Below are positions 35,719-47,800 of a DNA stretch of 64,000 nucleotides, piece after piece. Made by a program: the position numbers and the translations under genes. Under the pieces are notes generated by a model. That model saw only the letters and a program-made list of their open reading frames with translations, was not told where the DNA came from and searched no databases. Numbering within the stretch: position 1 is the stretch's first letter; each line of letters begins with the position of its first letter. Location of the stretch: positions 186,001 to 250,000 of the forward strand of contig WNYE01000045.1 of the NCBI GenBank assembly GCA_021396245.1, given 5' to 3'. The DNA is from Sporothrix humicola (Eukaryota > Ascomycota > Sordariomycetes > Ophiostomatales > Ophiostomataceae).

Positions 35719-36357
35719 ATGCTACCAACACTCGCCCTCCTGTCGGCCGTCGCCGTTGGCGTGATCGCCGCCCCTGCGCCGTCACCGGCGGTCACCACCA
35801 CATTGACATTCCCAGCCCCCGCGCCGTCGTCGACTTCGCCAGTCTCATCGCAGCACTGCTACCTGTATGTCACCGCCAAAGAGGGCGACTCGTGTGTCAG
35901 CATCGCCGCCACCTTCAACATTAATGTCACTGCCTTCCGCCGCATGAACCCGGGCGTCGACTGCGAGCACCTTGTCGGGAACTATTGTGTCGCCGACGGC
36001 ACGGCTGGAGGTGGTGGACGGGGGCCGTCTCCTCCGCCAAAGCCGTCCACCACCATTACACCGACCGTGCCCGCGCCGACGTCGGTGCCTTCCCCTCCTC
36101 CTCCTCCTCCTCCCTCGTCGACGCCTCGCCCGCCCCCGCCACCGCCAAAGCCGACCGGCCCTACCATACCGACTCCCCACCAGGACCCCATCACGTCGTC
36201 CTGCCGCAGCTGGCACTTGGTCTCCAAGGGCGACACGTGCGAGCTCATCACCAAAGCTCTGGGCATTTCTCAGGATGACTTCCGCAAGTGGAACGGCTTC
36301 TTGAACGACGACTGCACGAACCTGTGGCTGGACTACTACTGCTGTATTGGTGTTTAG
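35719..36357 (+). CDS. Secreted protein with two LysM domains, effector-like
   Basis: A single exon encodes 212 aa. The N-terminus (MLPTLALLSAVAVGVIAAPA) is a clear signal peptide with cleavage near residues 18-20. LysM 1 lies at about 47-91 (YLYVTAKEGDSCVSIAATF ... MNPGVDCEHLVGNYC). LysM 2 lies at about 162-209 (WHLVSKGDTCELITKALG ... WNGFLNDDCTNLWLDYYC). Paired cysteines in each domain are typical of fungal LysM proteins. A proline-rich linker (about 101-155, with runs of 6-8 Pro) joins them. There is no chitinase or other catalytic domain. LysM binds chitin-type N-acetylglucosamine chains. Known roles of such proteins are masking fungal chitin from host receptors or protecting hyphae, but which applies here cannot be read from the sequence. 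Confidence 0.93.
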   Translation: MLPTLALLSAVAVGVIAAPAPSPAVTTTLTFPAPAPSSTSPVSSQHCYLYVTAKEGDSCVSIAATFNINVTAFRRMNPGVDCEHLVGNYCVADGTAGGGGRGPSPPPKPSTTITPTVPAPTSVPSPPPPPPPSSTPRPPPPPPKPTGPTIPTPHQDPITSSCRSWHLVSKGDTCELITKALGISQDDFRKWNGFLNDDCTNLWLDYYCCIGV

Positions 36358-36474
36358 AAGGGCGAGAGGGATGAAGATGGATGTGAAGTGGCTTGTGTAA
36401 ATAGAATGACGCGAAGAATAAATCAGCAGACTTTTCTGACATGTAGGGTTTTTTTTTTATATGAAATAAAATCT

Positions 36475-36496
36475 AAAAAAAAAAAAAAAAAAAAAA
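36475..36496. repeat. 22-nt A run
   Basis: An uninterrupted run of A follows the LysM gene in an AT-rich spacer. It may be a poly(dA) tract or the scar of a retroposed tail; no element is visible next to it. Confidence 0.8.
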
Positions 36497-36614
36497 TTTG
36501 AAGATAAAGATCAAAATAAACAATAAAAATGGCAAGCCAATTTTAATTTAAAGGATCAAAATATGTCAAAAATAAAAGCAATATTTCTATCAATGGTTTT
36601 CTATCATCATCTCT

Positions 36615-37565
36615 CTAGTAGTTCCCAACCGCCACAGACAGCCGTCCACCATCGACCACCAGAGTCAGCCCGTTGCAGAACCCGCCCGCCGGGCTCGCCA
36701 GGTACAAAATCGTGCCGGCCATGTCAACGTCTGTGCCGAACCGCCGCGCAGGGATAAACGCGGGGTGGCTGTACGTTTCGTTCTCGGGCTCGCGGCCGCT
36801 GGTCAGCACGCTCGCCAGCTCGCTCGGGAAGAGGCCGGGGGCCAGCGCGTTGGCGCGGATGCTGTACGGCGAGAGCATGCCCGCCATTTGCTTGGTAAGC
36901 TGCAGAATGGCGGCCTTGCCGGCAATGTATGTCGGCGTCGACTGCGGGCCGCGCATGAAGGCGCTGATACTCGAGGTGACGATGACCTGGCTCTGTGTGT
37001 TTTTGCTGAGGGAAGCGCCGATGGGCGCGCTCTCAAGATACTTGTTGGCCTTGTCGAGGAGCTCGACGTAGGCGATGGCCGTAAAGAAGGCGCCCGTGAC
37101 ATTGACGTGCAGGGCGTCCGTCATGGACGACATGTCGGCCTCGGCGAACATGCGCTGGCGGAGGTCGGCCGCCGTTTTGAGGGTCGACGGGTCGTATCGC
37201 TGTATGCGCGGGCCCAGCACGCCGGCATTGGCCACGACCAGGTTGACGCCAACATCACCAAGGCCGGCCGACTCGAGGTGAGCGGTGACAGCGTCGACCG
37301 ACGCCTGCAGGGACGCCTTGTCGGCGACGTCGCACTGCACGGGCACGAATACGTCCCGCTTCTCGGCGGCATTGACTGTGGCGGCCGCTTCATCGAGAAC
37401 GTCCTTGCGGCGGCCCAGGATAAAAACGAGGCGGGCACCGTTGGAAGCCAGAGCGCGGGCCATAGTCAGGCCAATACCCGAGCCGCCACCCGTAATCACG
37501 GCCACGAGGCCGTCGACGCGGAAAAGACCGGCGGCCTGGAGAGTGTTGGCATCGGGGGTAGTCAT
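36615..37565 (-). CDS. Short-chain dehydrogenase/reductase
   Basis: A single exon encodes 316 aa, starting MTTPDANTLQAAGLF. Upstream in-frame sequence is open but hydrophobic and low-complexity, so I place the start at 37565. The classical SDR signature is complete: TGGGSGIG (NAD(P)-binding), VANAG, a serine pair at VTSSISAF, and the catalytic YIAGK (Y-x3-K), with NALAPGLFPSEL after it and a C-terminal VDGGRL. Length and motifs fit a classical SDR that interconverts an alcohol and a ketone with NAD(P)H; the R-rich segment after the first beta-strand (LGRRKD) suggests NADP(H). The substrate is unknown. It is convergent with the LysM gene. Confidence 0.92.
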   Translation of the reverse strand: MTTPDANTLQAAGLFRVDGLVAVITGGGSGIGLTMARALASNGARLVFILGRRKDVLDEAAATVNAAEKRDVFVPVQCDVADKASLQASVDAVTAHLESAGLGDVGVNLVVANAGVLGPRIQRYDPSTLKTAADLRQRMFAEADMSSMTDALHVNVTGAFFTAIAYVELLDKANKYLESAPIGASLSKNTQSQVIVTSSISAFMRGPQSTPTYIAGKAAILQLTKQMAGMLSPYSIRANALAPGLFPSELASVLTSGREPENETYSHPAFIPARRFGTDVDMAGTILYLASPAGGFCNGLTLVVDGGRLSVAVGNY

Positions 37566-38448
37566 TTTTTCGCGGTTGATTGGCAATTGAGGTGGAAGAG
37601 AGAGGTCAAGATGATGAGATGCAATTGCTATAAAGTCGATAATACAGAGAGTAAACAAGTGAAGAAAGTCAAGCTGAAAGGACCAAGACAGAATACTGGG
37701 ATGCAACACGTTATTTAAATGGTGACAATGCACTTCTCCGAGTTACTAAAATGGGGAACTCCGGACAACAAGCGATACACGAGCAATGCAGCAACGCCGT
37801 TACGTGATTCCTTCCCAGAAACCACCCCTCTTCCGCGCCTCTTCCGAGGGAACGAAGGAGGATGCAGTGAAACAAAGAAAACAAGAGATGCTGACGTCGG
37901 GGATTGGGTAAAAGGAGCAAGGAAAAAGCACCCACACGACGGCCCGCACCCAAAATACCAAGAAACGCGGAGCGCCGATAAAGCTACCCTTAGCTCCGTG
38001 AGATAGCATCGGAGAGGAGAAATAGATAAGGACGCATGCAACAGGTTGGACTAGGATAAAATAGAATATCAATACGAATATTATCTATAAGGTGGAAGCT
38101 ATACGAAGTGAAGACTAATAAAGTAAAAAGAAAAAAAAGTAAAGAAAAAATGCAAAAAAAAGATGCAGAACAAAAGTGAAAATCGAAAGCAACGAAAAGC
38201 AAAGCTGAATAACCCTATGCCGTCTCCCAAAAATCCCGCCCGGAATAGTATCTCGTGTATTCGTGTTCGTAATTATCCTCTGGCCGCCCTCTACACCGTG
38301 TCTGTGTCTCTGTTGTCGAGTGCTCTCGTTCTTCCTATAGCCTTCTCTTCTTTACTGCGTGTTCAAGGATCGGTGGTGTCAATAGAACTCCTCCACCATC
38401 ACAGGCAGCAGCAGCACATTCAGCGTCACAGTCGAGACTCCCGGTCGC
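37566..38448. other. Intergenic spacer
   Basis: This is the promoter side of the SDR gene and the 3' side of Tps2. It is A/G-rich on the plus strand near 38,100-38,220. No coding frame is supported. Confidence 0.6.
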
Positions 38449-41400
38449 CTACTCCGGAATCCGGCCCTCGACCGCCGTGATCGCTGCCAGGTTCACCTCG
38501 CCAATCGTCTCCACGGGACCCGCCGTCCCCGCCAGCAGCGCCACGCAGTCAATCACGTCCTCCGGCTCCAGCAGGTGCCAGTTGGCCAGCGTCACCTTGG
38601 TGCTGGCGCCGACCGTGACCGTGAAGAAGTGCTCGGGCTTGATGGGCGCGGGTGTATCGTCGTCGCTGGGCGTCGAGAGGCCGTTGAGCGCCCGGAACAT
38701 GTCCTCGTCCGTCGCGTCGTCGCCCATGCACAGCACAAACTCGAGCTCGTTATCGGGAGTGGGTGTCTGTGTGAGGGGTGCGCCAGTACTGTCGGAGGGG
38801 GTGCCGACGGCGGCCACGCCCTTGATATCCGAACCGTACGACGACACCAGGCGCTTGACAATCTCGCCCTTGTTGATAAAGGTGGGCCGCACCTCCACGT
38901 TCGCCTTGCCCCCCATCACGTCCACGTCCCACTTGCGCGTCACCGTGCCCTCGAGCTCCTTGTGGCACTCGCGCGCCATGTGCAGGCCCTGCTCCGGGTC
39001 CGCCAGCCGGTAGTGCCACGTGAGCGCGCAGCGCTTGCGCTCAATGAACGAGCCCGGCACGCGGTCCGTGTACTTTTGGAACATCTCGATGACCTCGGCC
39101 TGCCAGCCCATGTCGAGCTTCTCGGCCAGGTTCTCCCACTCCTCCTGGCCCGGGTGGCGCATGAAGCTGCCGTGCTCGGCGCTGAACCCGAGCTCCTTGA
39201 TGTGGCCCAGGTGCTGGCTCAAGAACTCCTGGTCGCGGCCCGAAATGATCCACACGGCGTTGCGGTGGTCGGCAGCCAGCGCCGTGAGGGCGTTGATAAC
39301 GGCCTCGGACGGCACGGCCGCGCTCGGCTCGCGCACGATGGGGGTCAGGGTGCCGTCGTAGTCGAACAAGAACAGGCGGCGGCGGGCGTCGCGGTACTGA
39401 GACAGCAGCGCAGAGCGGTCAAGCAGCGGCGTCGCCGCGACGTTGCGCCGCGAGCTCAGTACGTGCACAAGGCGGTCCATCAGGCTCTTGATCCAGTGCT
39501 GCACAGTGTTGGTCGTGACGTGCTCGTATAGGTGGTTGTGCATGCGCGCCAGGTCCTCGGGCGATTTGGTCAGGCCCTGCTCAATTGCGTCGGCGACGAC
39601 CGTGTAGTCCCAGGGGTTGATGTGGATGGCTTCGCGCAGGCTGCCGGCAGTGCCGCTGAATTCGGAGATGATGAGGGGTCCGTGGTTGTCGCGCTGGCAG
39701 ATAACGTACTCGAGACTCGTCGTGTTCATGCCGTCGCGAACAGAAGTGATGAGGCCAATGTCGCCCGCACGCAAAAGTGCAAAATATTCGTCTTGGCTTA
39801 GGTACTGCGGGTAGTGCTGCACCGGCGAAAATCCGAGCGAGCCATACGTGCCGTTGATGGCCATGACTAATTCGTTGACGCGGCTGGCAATCTTAGCTTC
39901 CTCATTGTCGCGGTCGTCTTCATTTTCGATCGAGGTAGGGCTCGTGACCTGGATCAGCACCACGCGGTCGCGCCACTCGGGGTATTTAGCGAGGAAAGCC
40001 TCAAACGCCAGCAGCTTCTTGTCCACGCCGCGGATGCTGTCCAGGCGATCGCGACCGACAATAATCTTTTTGCCGTCGTACATGCTGCGCAGCGCCTCGT
40101 ACTTTTGGTTCACTGCATCGCTCCACGCTAAGCGCTCGACCTTGGCCACATCAATCCCGATAGGAAACACGCCAAACTCCACACGCGAACCATACGTGTC
40201 GACGCCGTTGGCGTCCGACGTGAAGCCTAGCAGCCGCGTGCAACAGCTCGAAAAGTGTCGTGCATAACCGAAGCTCTGGAAGCCGATCAGGTTGGCGCCG
40301 AGCACGCCCTCCAGAATCTCCTTGCGGCGCGGCAGGCACCGGAAGAACTCGCTACTGGGGAACGGCGAGTGCAGGTAGAACGAAATGTACATGTTGGGCG
40401 AGCGCTGGCGGAGCATGCTGGGCAGCAGCATCAGGTAGTAGTCGTGGATAATGACAATGTCGCCCGGCTTGTACAGCTCGGCAATCTTGTTGGCAAACTT
40501 TTGGTTCATCCGGTAAAAGTCGGCCCAATGCAAACGTTCTTTGCGGCCGTCCGTCGGGCCGTGCTGCTTGTAGTGGAAGAGGCCGTAGAGCTCGTGCTCG
40601 GCGTACCGCCGCCACCGCGCCTGGTCCTTGAGCCGGATGCCCTCCTCTGGGTTCTCGCCAGCGTCGTCGGCCAGCCACACGGGCGCCACCTTGATACGGG
40701 GGTCGTGCGCGAGCTGCTCGTCGAGGCGCTGCATGTCTTCGCGGGGGATGTAGAGGCTGTCCGAGTCATGCTGGGGTGGGGCGGCCGGCTGGAAGCCGTC
40801 AACAGGGATGGGGGCCGAGAGAGCGTTCAGGGGGGCCACGGCGGCCGAGGTGGGAGGAGTGTCGGGCGGCGAGAGGATGTCAATTGGCTGGCTGATTTCG
40901 CCAGTCCAGGCGACCACCGTGTGGTTCCATGGCGACTGGTCGGAGGAGAGGTAGGAGAAAGAGTCGAAGAGAGCAGATTGACCACGGCGGGGTTTTAGGA
41001 CCTGGAAAAGATAGACGGTTAGTTTTTGAGGTCTTGCACACCGCTTTCACGCTTCGTGATCCCATGCTGGTTCTCCGTGCTGGATGTAACTCACCCAATC
41101 GGCACCCTTCCGGTAGTCGAGACTGTGGGGGATGTTGAACGTGGCCGAGATGATGTTGCCGCTGAGGGCCAGGTCCGGATTGCTGGCGCGGATGTCCGAC
41201 ATGGACTCTCGTCTGGTCGCCATGTCTGCGTTGTTTTCCACGGCCTTCCTGAGTAAATTGACACCGGACTTGCTTTGCTTGAGCGCCTTGACAGTAGCAG
41301 CGGTGACTGGGCCCGAGGAGAGAGAACCAGATCGAAGGTTTAGGGGGTTGGTGGGTTGACTGTCGCCTAGTGGGCCGGGATCTTCGTCGTTTTCGCCGTT

Positions 41401-41631
41401 GCCGAACTCGGGCGTTACAGGAACACGGGTGACGGTGTCGCGGAGGTGCGGCGGGAGATTGGGCGAGTCTGTTTGCTCTTGGATGGCTCCAGAAGACGGT
41501 GAGAGTCGCTCGTGTTGCTCTTCTGTGTTTGTATTTGGAGAAGATGCGTCGGTTGAGGCAGCGTGGGCAACGGCGTCACTCGCTCTGGTGGAGTTGACCG
41601 GCTGGTCTGGAGCTGGCTGTGTCTGGTCCAT
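38449..41631 (-). CDS. TPS2: Trehalose-6-phosphate phosphatase (Tps2-type)
   Basis: Exons 41095-41631 and 38449-41001 (minus) flank a 93-nt intron (GTGAGT...TTCCAG, phase 0), giving 1,029 aa. Residues 1-180 are a polar, probably disordered extension. A GT20 glycosyltransferase-like domain follows (about 230-690, with HDYYLMLLPSMLR, YLHSPFPSSE and SVRDGMNTTSLEYV). The C-terminal HAD-type phosphatase has DYDGTL near residue 726 and GDDATDEDMF near 938, both catalytic motifs of trehalose-6-P phosphatase. In yeast Tps2 the GT20 part is structural, working in a complex with Tps1. The protein converts trehalose-6-phosphate to trehalose, a stress protectant and a spore and conidial reserve. Several AGGGG elements lie upstream. 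Confidence 0.96.
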
Positions 41632-44600
41632 GGAGAAGAACTAGTTTAGAACGGAATTTTTGGGCTGAGAAATGGACGGAGTCCACAAAGGGGCAACGCA
41701 ATGAGCAAAAAATAAGACACTTCGTGGGGCGAGGCGCCAGTAAGACCACGGTGGAATTGAGGCACGATAAATTTGGAAAAGAGAAGTAGCTCAAAAGGCA
41801 AACGAGAAAAGAAAGGAAGAAGAAACTGTGAAATCTTTCGCCGCTCTTTTTCTTTGTGTAATCTGTGTCTCTTTTTTTCTTTGTCTGCCAAAACAAAACA
41901 CAAATAAATGATGCTGGTGGGGTTCAAGACAATGCTGATAAGAAGGCAAAAGCCGATGAGGGGAATGGCAATGGTCGACAGGGGGAGCTCAGGCACAGTG
42001 GACAAAATCCAGGTACGTTTTGGTGCAGAGTGGTGCAGATGAGGAAAAAGGGAGAAAAGGGGTGGAAAGTGAAGCCAGAAAACGAGGCTACAAATACTCT
42101 TTATGGCAAATCAGGCTCGATTGCGTCGGCATCGTGAATCGCAGTTCCCCAAGACGGCAGGAACAAGCTGCCAACAGCACTCTTCGTGGGCAGGCGTTGC
42201 AGACAAGCCGTTTCGCTGCATCTGTCGCTCTTTCCCGGGCGATGATGCGTGCTTCAGAACAAGGTGCGCTGTGATTGGCCAAATCTCAATATCGGAGATG
42301 GACTTGTGGGGCCCCGGCCTTTGTGATTGGACATAAACTGGGAAGGAGCTTTGGTGGGGTGGAATTGTGGGCGCTGTGTAAAGAGAGACAGTGCTGTTGC
42401 CCAGAACGTTTGTTCCCTGTGACGATGAAGAACAAGAGGGGCAGAATGAGTTGGAGAGATGGAGAGGCAGGCACGATCATGAAGAAGGAGTAACAAGGAG
42501 CAACAAGATGAGGCAAGAGCAGGAGAATTAACAAAACAAACGAGAAGGTGCAAGTGCAACAAATATGAGTTTTCAAACAAACAAAAAGGCAGGAGCGATT
42601 CAGAATGACGGCAGGCGCAACCTGGATCATAGCGCAAACACTCACCAAAACTTGGTTGACGTAATTATGGGTAACCAGTGGTTCCTTCTGTTTTCGCTGG
42701 CTTGCTGGCGTTCAAGGCGTTGAAGTTGATTGGATACGCAACAGGAGAATGAGACCGAGAAAGGAAAGAATAAAGGACAGTAAAACAAGAAATTTAGTAC
42801 TGGAGGAAAGTGCGATGGAAACAAACACAAGTGTGTGATTTAGGGAGAGAAAGTCGTGTTTTGTCAACCTTTTGTTTTCGTCTGTCGAGATGCCCAAAGA
42901 CATTAACAAACACGACAACAGGCCAAAAGAGGGGAAGACAACAAAGGGTGCAGCTGACACAAAAGGTGAGGAGAAACAGAGAGAGGAACAGGAGCGACGA
43001 GCATGAATGACAAGAGGAAAAGGAACGATGTCAGGGTTCTAACGAAAATGGCAGAATTCCCGACAACCGACCGCGGCGAGCGCGACGAAAAGCGACGATG
43101 GCCAGACCAGCCTCATGCCGGGTCTCGCTAGCTTTGGCCCGACTCGGGGGTGCATGGCCTAGTGGACGATTGACAGCACTCTTACACGGCGTCAGCGACA
43201 GTTAGCAAGGCGCTTGGCTACTTAGCCAAAGCTGTCTGCACTATGTTTGCAAGGCGTGAAAGGTCAACAGTTTGCAATGAAGCTTGCTGGGCTTCTGCGG
43301 AAGCGAAATTGCGGGAAGTACTTTGTGCCGTGCACAAAGCGCAGTCAAGCAACGAGACATATTGGCTCATTTGCCAGCATACCAGAGACCTGAACTGCAG
43401 GAACATTCGATCTCTCAGATTGCCTGAAACAAACAGCCGTGCCAACCTCAACACCCACAAACAAACGTCAGAATAAGAAGGCTTACAACGTGCTGTCTCT
43501 CCAATGAGAGTACCGTGTTTGGCCAGCCGCATTGCAAAAGAGCTCTCAATTAGCCAAACATGGCCCGGGACCGAACTTTCTGCAAAAGATCGGAAGAAGC
43601 AACAAAACAACGGCGGATGCAAGGGCCAGAAATGCAGACATGCTGCACCTGTTGAGCCGTGTTTGCCCGATATGCAAACGTTCCCTTTTCACATGGGCCA
43701 AAGGAGCCACTGCCACTGGCTGTGATAGGCGTCATTTGTCCCTATCTTTCTTTTTTCTTTTGTTTGCTTTGCCGCAAATGTGAGATGGAGGAAAAGGGCC
43801 TTTTTGCGTTTTTTTTTTTGCTACCGCTTTCTCCTGCCGGTTCTGCACTCTCTCTCGGGCAAATTTCCCGCTGCAGCAAGCTCACTACAAGGAACTGCAA
43901 GCAGAAAATAGTGACACAGCCAAACTGTTTGCATCCTGTCAGTCTCTGCCGTTCCCCTGATGTTCTGGCCAGCTCTGTCCCCTCTCAGACGCTAAGCTCG
44001 TCATCGTCCAGCTGCGGGAGCATCCTCCGGTAGGGTGGGATGGGGCTTTTGGGTTTCGGGCCGTTGGGCAAAAACGGCCGGCGAGACGAACGACAACGCT
44101 GCAACCTTTCTATGCGCGACATAAGAATCGATTAGAGTGGCCTGGCCAACAAGAAGATATTTTTGAAGGCCTTGATAACAATGAACATGAGCTCTTTTTG
44201 CAGACCGTTCGGGACTTCTCGGGCGCACCAAAGGCGGGCCATGCCGTCTGTCGATCTTGGTTAGTGTCCAACGCGACCGACAGTAGCAGGTAACATCCGG
44301 GTAACTGGTGGCCTTGTAAGTCGTGAAGTTCCTTATATCGTCACTCGCTATGCTGATATGTCCACAGAAGTCTAGGCCTTGTGAATTTGGCGAGGTAGAG
44401 AGTATGTAACAAACTGTGCTGCACTTGGTGAACCTGTACGCCGGCACGGAGTACACGTGACTGATGGTATGTCATGGCATCTTCACGAACCTCTACCCTA
44501 AGTGGCTACAAGTTGTTTTTGAGCACAGCGTGTACCAGTCGGATAACGGTCGATATTTCGAAAGTTTTATGATCCCTAAGACTTGCGACGTTGGTTGTTG

Positions 44601-44869
44601 AAACTGTGTTACAAGTTGGACGGTTTTGTTTGCAGACGCGTAATTCAGACGCGTGAATTCTCAGAAAGAGATGGAAGTGAGACGAAAGTGAGAGAAAGGT
44701 TTGACATCCATACTGGTCCATCCATCGGACTTACCTTGTTTATGATTATCTTCTCAAATCTGAACATTCGACTTTTGGTACTGCTCTCTTTTACATTCTC
44801 GTTTCTTCGTCACCCAAAAACCAGCATCGAGAATACTGCATTCGTCTCCGATTCTCGAAACCATCGACG
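41632..44869. other. Divergent spacer between TPS2 and the helicase gene
   Basis: The first about 900 bases upstream of TPS2 are A/G-rich. From 43 to 44.8 kb composition is balanced, but no frame has codon bias; the minus frames at 43218-43622 and 44001-44456 match nothing I recognise. The last 150 bases (TTTTACATTCTCGTTTC...) resemble a leader for the helicase gene. Confidence 0.55.
41689..42441 (-). promoter_or_regulatory. Cluster of AGGGG stress-response-like elements
   Basis: AGGGG occurs on the plus strand at 41689, 41959, 41980, 42058 and 42437, all upstream of TPS2. AGGGG/CCCCT is the core bound by Msn2/4-type zinc-finger regulators in yeast and by related fungal factors. Trehalose genes are classic targets. 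The region is purine-rich, so chance enrichment is possible. Confidence 0.35.
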
Positions 44870-47800
44870 ATGCCTCCAAGAAGACGGTATGATCCTACCC
44901 TTACGACTTCTAGCTATTACTGTGAATTGTTCTAATCCATAATCATCTACAGAAGGGGACATCCCCCTGGCGACTCTGGCCAGCCAAAGCAGAAAGCTTG
45001 CCACCTATTCTTGAAGAACAAGTCGTGCCGATTTGGAGAACAATGCAAGTTTTCTCACGACGTAAAAACTGCGAAGGAACCAGCCCCCGCTCAGACAGGC
45101 CACAGAGAGAATATCCAAACATTCAAACGACTCGTGAGCCGCGGCTCGAGAGGCAATACGCGTGTGGGAGACGGGCCGACGAAGGGTGTGTTTGCTCCAG
45201 CTCCGCAAGGACCTGCCGGGCCACTTGTCTGCTGACGGCCCGCGTCACGACAACGACCACGCCGACATTGCCGACATTGCCATCCTTCCAACGCCAGACG
45301 AAATTCGCAGCGCACGCAGCGAATATTTGCCCACCATTGACCCAACCACATGGCACCATCCTAGCATTCGCGGTCGGCTTGATCGAGAGTTTCGCCTGCT
45401 CCGCGAGGACACGGTGGGCCAACTTCGTGACGTGGTACACACAGAGCTGGAGTACCTCCAACGGACCGCACACCTCGGAAAAGACAGTACCGGAAACAAG
45501 CAAGAGCGTCCACCTCGAGACGGGAAAGATGGAATCCAGTATTGTATCTACGATGGCGCTGTTGTGTCGGATGTCAGCTTTGACGGGCGCACCGGCGTCG
45601 AGTTCCTGGTCCAATTCGACCAGCCCGCAAACAAGTTTATCAGTAGCAAGACGCCGCAGGACGACAAGAAGCTGCCGAAGAAGCGGCAAGACTGGTGGAC
45701 GTTCCAGGCCAACAAGCGTCTTCAGCCTGGGGGCCTGTTGTGTTCCATCGACGCCCTTGGTTCGGTCACATTTTTCACAATGTCTGATTCAACACTGCGC
45801 ACAGGGAGCGACGACAAGCATAATAGGACAAAGGCGGCACGGTCGAGTAGCAAGCAGGATACGGACAATGATGGAAAAGCCAAGTTCACGCTCGCGGATG
45901 ACGCTCAGTACGCATATGCGTACTTGAACTTCCCCGAAACTGAAGGCAAAAACCAGCTCCCGAATGGGCTGGCTTGGTTCCGCCAGTGCCAGATCAGCCC
46001 GTCTGACGGTTCGCATCGACACACACTCGTCGAATTTCCAGGCATTCTCATCGCGTCCTTTCTCCACACGCTCCAGGCTTTGCAGTCTAGCACAAAGAAT
46101 ATGGACATGCCTTTCTCCGAACTCATTGCCCCCGACCACGACCAACCCGAGGGAAGCCAAGATACCATCATGGACATACCTCCGCCGCAATATGCATTGC
46201 GCCATAAGTTTGTGTTTGACATGAGCTGCCTGACGGAGGAGGGCGTGTCCCTGGAGCACAGCGTTCAGAAGCCGGCAACGGCTGAGGAAATTTGCGCCAA
46301 GACCCGCCTGGACGAGACCCAGTCGTCTGCCGTCCTCGAGGCCCTTTCGCGGTCTCTGGCCCTCATGCAAGGTCCTCCGGGGACAGGCAAAACGTTTGCG
46401 GGCGTTGAGATCCTCAAAGTCTTGCTGCACAACCAAGAAATGGTCGGGCTCGGCCCGATCATCATCGTTTGCTATACGAACCACGCACTTGATCAACTAC
46501 TGGAGCCTATCCTCGACTGCGGGACTGAGGTCAAAGTTCTTCGCATGGGCGGGCAGTCCAAGTCTGAGCGCCTGCGAAACCTCAACCTGCGAGACGTTGT
46601 TACAAAGATGGAACAGACCACAGTCGAGAAGAATCTCACGTGGAGGATTTTAACAGCAAAAAGCACACGGCAGATCGGTTAGTCAAGCTGTTTGCCGAGC
46701 TCGCCCAGGCCACAACTCCACGTGCAGTTGCCAAACACCTCCAATGGCAGTCCAATGGCATCTTCAAAGAACTGTTCAAGAGTGCAAAGGGGGGTGGCGG
46801 TGCGGGCACTGACGACTTTGGCTTCACAACGGTTTCTTACCAAGACCATGCCCAGATTCTCTGCAATTGGTATGCCGGAAAAGCAATTGACTTCGGCCCA
46901 CCTGCACCTGGCCGGCGTCCGTTGTCTGCCTTGACAACCCGGGAGCGGCGTGCACTGGCTCATAAATGGCAGGCCGAGGCTTTCGACGAAATCAAACAGG
47001 ACATTGAATCCGTTTACGCCGAATTTCTCGAGTGTAAAAAAGCCCACGACATGGCCAGAAAGGAAGTCGACTTGCGATGCATTGAGGAGGCCAGCGTGGT
47101 CGGCATGACCACGACGGGCCTTGCCCGAAACCGTGAGTTGCTGAAGAACACTACGGCCAAAGTTTTGCTCTGCGAAGAAGCTGGCGAAGTGCTCGAGGCC
47201 CACATGCTTACCTCTTTCCTTCCGTCCATCGAGCACGCCATCTTGATTGGCGACCACCAACAGCTTCGGCCGCAGGTTCAAAACTACGAATTCAGCGTGG
47301 AGAGTCGGCGCGGCGCGCAGTATGCATTTGGCACGTCTCTTTTTGAACGCCTTGTGTCGCCGTGCGATGGCGGAGCCAAGATCCCGTTCAGCAAGCTGTC
47401 GACCCAGCGCCGGATGCACCCATCGATCTCGGCCCTTATCCGTGCTCCACTCTACCCGTCCCTTGAGGACGGCGCAAATGTTGCCCTTTACCCTGAAGTC
47501 AGTGGCATGGCCCGGCGGCTGTTCTGGCTTGATCACGACAACATGGAGGACGCTGTTGCCGGTGGCAGCAGCAAGGCCGATCCGTCGAGCATGTCCCGGA
47601 CCAGCCTTTTCGAAGTGGAAATGACGGCTGCCCTTGTCTCTCACCTCTTCAAGCAAGGGACCTACAAAGGCGGCGACATTGCTGTTTTGACCCCCTACCT
47701 CGGCCAGATGATGCTCCTTAGACACCGGCTGTCGGCCATGTTTGAACTGACTTTCAACGACCGGGATGCGGCGGACCTGGAAGCGGCTGAGGGTCTTGGT

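Noticed and set aside
38575..39531. 318-aa plus-strand frame
   Set aside because: It is antisense to the Tps2 phosphatase domain.
42000..44800. Possible missed gene between TPS2 and the helicase
   Set aside because: Frames are short and lack codon bias, recognisable motifs or plausible splice chains.
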